This document shows, piece after piece, positions 62,034 to 64,000 of a stretch of 64,000 nucleotides of DNA (the stretch's first letter is position 1; each line of letters begins with the position of its first letter). Source of the DNA: Hydractinia symbiolongicarpus. Taxonomy: Eukaryota; Cnidaria; Hydrozoa; Anthoathecata; Hydractiniidae. The notes beneath the pieces were generated by a model. That model saw nothing but the letters and a program-made list of their open reading frames with translations, was not told where the DNA came from and did not search any database. The stretch covers positions 22,136,001 through 22,200,000 of the forward strand of contig NC_079876.1 of assembly GCF_029227915.1 (NCBI RefSeq), given 5' to 3'. The position numbers and the translations under genes were made by a program.

Positions 62034-64000
62034 CAAGTCATTTTCCATCGCGCCATGGTCTTACAACATAGTGAACTACGTGTAAAGGCCTCTAAGGACT
62101 GTTATATGACCTCTTGCTGCCTAATAAAGGGCTTACACCTAAAACACGTGGCTCGACGTTTCTGCGCAGGTTACCATCGGTTTATTCCTTCCACTCTCAA
62201 TGACCTAGGACTTCTCTAGTCGGTTTCCGACGCGCCATGGTCGTACAACACAGTGAACTACGTTTAGAGCTCTCTAAGGGCTGTTATATGGCCCTTTGCC
62301 ACATAAGAAAGGCCCTACACGTAAATCACGTGGTCCACGTGCCTGAGCAGGTTACGATCGGTCTATTCCTTTTACACTCAATGGACTACGACGTCTAAAG
62401 TCGTTTTCCATCGCGCCATGGTCTTACAACACAGTGAACTGCGTGTAGAGTCTTTTAAAGACTGTCATATGGCCTTTTGACGCCTAATGAAGGTGTTACA
62501 TGTAAATCACGTGGTTCACGTACTTCAAAAGGTGACCATCGGTCTAATCCTTCTACACTCAATGGACTACGACGTCTCAAGTCGCTTTCCATCGTGCCAT
62601 GATCTTACAACGCAGTGAAATACGTGTAAGGGCCTCTAAGGACTGTTATATGGCCTCTTGCCGCCTAATAAAGGTCTTACACCTATAAGACGTGGTTCGA
62701 CGTTTTTGCTCAGGTTCCCATCGGTCTATTCCTTCCACTTTTAATGACCTACGACGTCTCAAGTCACTTTCCGGCGCGCCATGGTCGTACAAACCAGTGA
62801 ACTACGTGTAGAGGCCTCTAAGGGCTTTTATATGACCTTTTACCACGTAATAAAAGCCTTACGCGTAAATCACGTGGATCCACGTACCTGCGCAGTTTGC
62901 CATCGGTCTATTCCTTCCACTCTTAATGGCCTAAGACGTCTCAAGTTGTTTTCCATCTCGCCATTGTTTACAACACAGTGAATATGGTGCAAAGGCCTCT
63001 AAGGACTTTTATCTGGCCTTTTACCACCTAATAAATGCCTTACACGTAAAACATGTGGTTGAATGTGTTAGCACAGGTAAACATCGGTCTATTCCTTCTA
63101 CACTCACAGGACTACGACGTCTGAACTCATTTTCCATCGTGCCATGGTCTTACAACACAGTGAATTACGTGTAGAGGCCTCTAAAAATTGTTATATGGCT
63201 TCTTGCCGCCTTTTAAAGGCTTTACACGTAAATCACGTGGTTCCACGTGCCTGAGCAGGTTAAGATCGGTCTATTCCTTTTACACTCAACGGGCTACGAC
63301 GTCTTAAGTCGCTTTTCATCGTGCCATGATCTTACAACGCAGTGAACTACGTTTAGAGGCTTCTAAGGCCTGTTATTTGGCCCTTTGCCACCTAAGAAAG
63401 GCCCCACACTTTCACGTGGTTCCACGTGCCTGAGGAGGTTACAATCGGCATATTCCTTGCACTCTCAATAAACTACGACGTCTAAATAGTTCTCCGGCGC
63501 GCCATGGTCTTACAGCACAGTGAACTACGTGTAGAGTTCTCTAAGGGCTTTTATATGACCTTTTACCACGTAATAAAAGCCTTACGCGTAAATCACGTGG
63601 ATCCACGTACTTCCGCAGGTTAACATCGTCTATTCCTCCTACACTCAATGGACTACGACATTTCAAGTCGCTTTCCATCGGGCTATGATCTTACAACGCA
63701 ATGAACTACGTGTAGAGGCTTCTAAAGACTGTTATATGGCCCTATGCGCCTAATAAAGGGTTTGCACGCAAATCACGTGGTTCCACGTACTTGCGCAGGT
63801 TACCATCGGTTTTTTCCTCCTACACTCAATAGACTACGACATTTCAAGTCATTTTCCATCGCGCCATGGTCTTACAACACAGTGAACTACGTGTAAAGGC
63901 CTCTAAGGACTGTTATATGGCCTCTTGCTGCCTAATAAAGGGCTTACACCTAAAACACGTGGCTCGACGTTTCTGCGCAGGTTACCATCGGTTTATTCCT
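62034..64000 (+). repeat. 5,274-bp higher-order unit, partial second copy running off the window
   Basis: Repeats the first copy to ~63,300. From ~63,330 it instead matches 56,240-56,910 (offset about 7,090), including the TACACTTTCACG and ATCGGGCTATGAT monomers, so about ten monomers are rearranged. It continues beyond the window. Confidence 0.8.

Larger units (their letters stand above)
1..64000 (+). repeat. 182-bp satellite array filling the window
   Basis: The recurring CCATGG-containing landmark falls at 37, 219, 401, 583, 765 and 947, exactly 182 bp apart, and this phase continues to the right end with only small indels. Every stretch I read is a recognisable variant of the same monomer in the same orientation. 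I saw no inverted block and no foreign insertion. The period fits one nucleosome plus linker, as in many centromeric and pericentromeric satellites; a centromeric role is inference. I do not recognise the family. I saw no match to the mammalian CENP-B box pattern (TTCGNNNNANNCGGG) around the CGGG strings I inspected. Confidence 0.98.
27571..64000 (+). repeat. Older mosaic satellite domain
   Basis: Roughly 200 monomers of many subtypes, rich in forms rare or absent in 1-21 kb: GGCGCGCC before the landmark, CAATTGAGTACG, CACCTAGGACTTC-like CCTAGG forms, TAGAGCTCTCTAA, and the CATGTG dyad. Recognisable subtype blocks recur at long distances in altered order, overlaid by younger local amplifications listed separately. 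Monomers between listed blocks are ordinary members of these subfamilies; I saw nothing non-satellite. Confidence 0.9.

Noticed and set aside
1-64000. CRISPR array
   Set aside because: There is periodicity, but the whole 182-bp unit repeats with no short constant repeat separated by unique spacers.
1-64000. Naming the satellite family or the species
   Set aside because: I recognise no published satellite in this monomer. A search of satellite and repeat databases with one monomer (e.g. 1,856-2,037) would decide it.

Overview
The whole 64-kb window is satellite DNA. It is one uninterrupted head-to-tail array of a monomer about 182 bp long, roughly 350 copies, all in the same orientation. I found no protein-coding gene, tRNA, rRNA, CRISPR array, transposon or other non-satellite insertion. 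The translatable frames in it are by-products of the monomer: 182 is not a multiple of 3, the same peptide strings recur hundreds of times, many need a TTG start, and they end at fixed stop positions. Array size, a nucleosome-scale monomer and nested higher-order repeats point to a eukaryotic nuclear genome, in a centromeric, pericentromeric or other heterochromatic block. I do not recognise the monomer family and cannot name the organism. A hand-built consensus has about 48% GC and no CpG depletion.

Layout. (1) 1-21,002 is a young, highly homogenised domain with two copies of a macro-repeat of about 10.5 kb: copy A (1 to ~9,600) and copy B (~10,493 to 21,002). They are nearly identical, apart from whole-monomer gains and losses and short conversion-like tracts. 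Copy A is itself two related halves about 5.25 kb apart. (2) ~21,003-21,907 is a third, truncated and clearly more diverged copy of the start of the unit. (3) ~21,908-27,570 is a transition zone of diverged monomers with local 182/364/546-bp repeats. (4) ~27,571-64,000 is an older mosaic built from many subfamilies. It has long-range matching blocks (offsets near 10.3, 17.08 and 25.25 kb) and younger local amplifications (364, 546, 728, 1,638, 1,999, 2,184, 2,365 and 5,274 bp).

In the young domain every repeat offset I measured equals a whole number of 182-bp monomers minus a small set of identifiable microdeletions, so recombination has stayed in monomer register. Each monomer carries a dense set of dyads, most strikingly up to three ACGT cores spaced 9 and 10 bp (the last two inside CACGTG boxes in an inverted repeat) directly abutting a 10-bp palindrome CCTGCGCAGG. 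One recombination junction maps inside this element. Comparisons were made by eye; identities are described, not computed.
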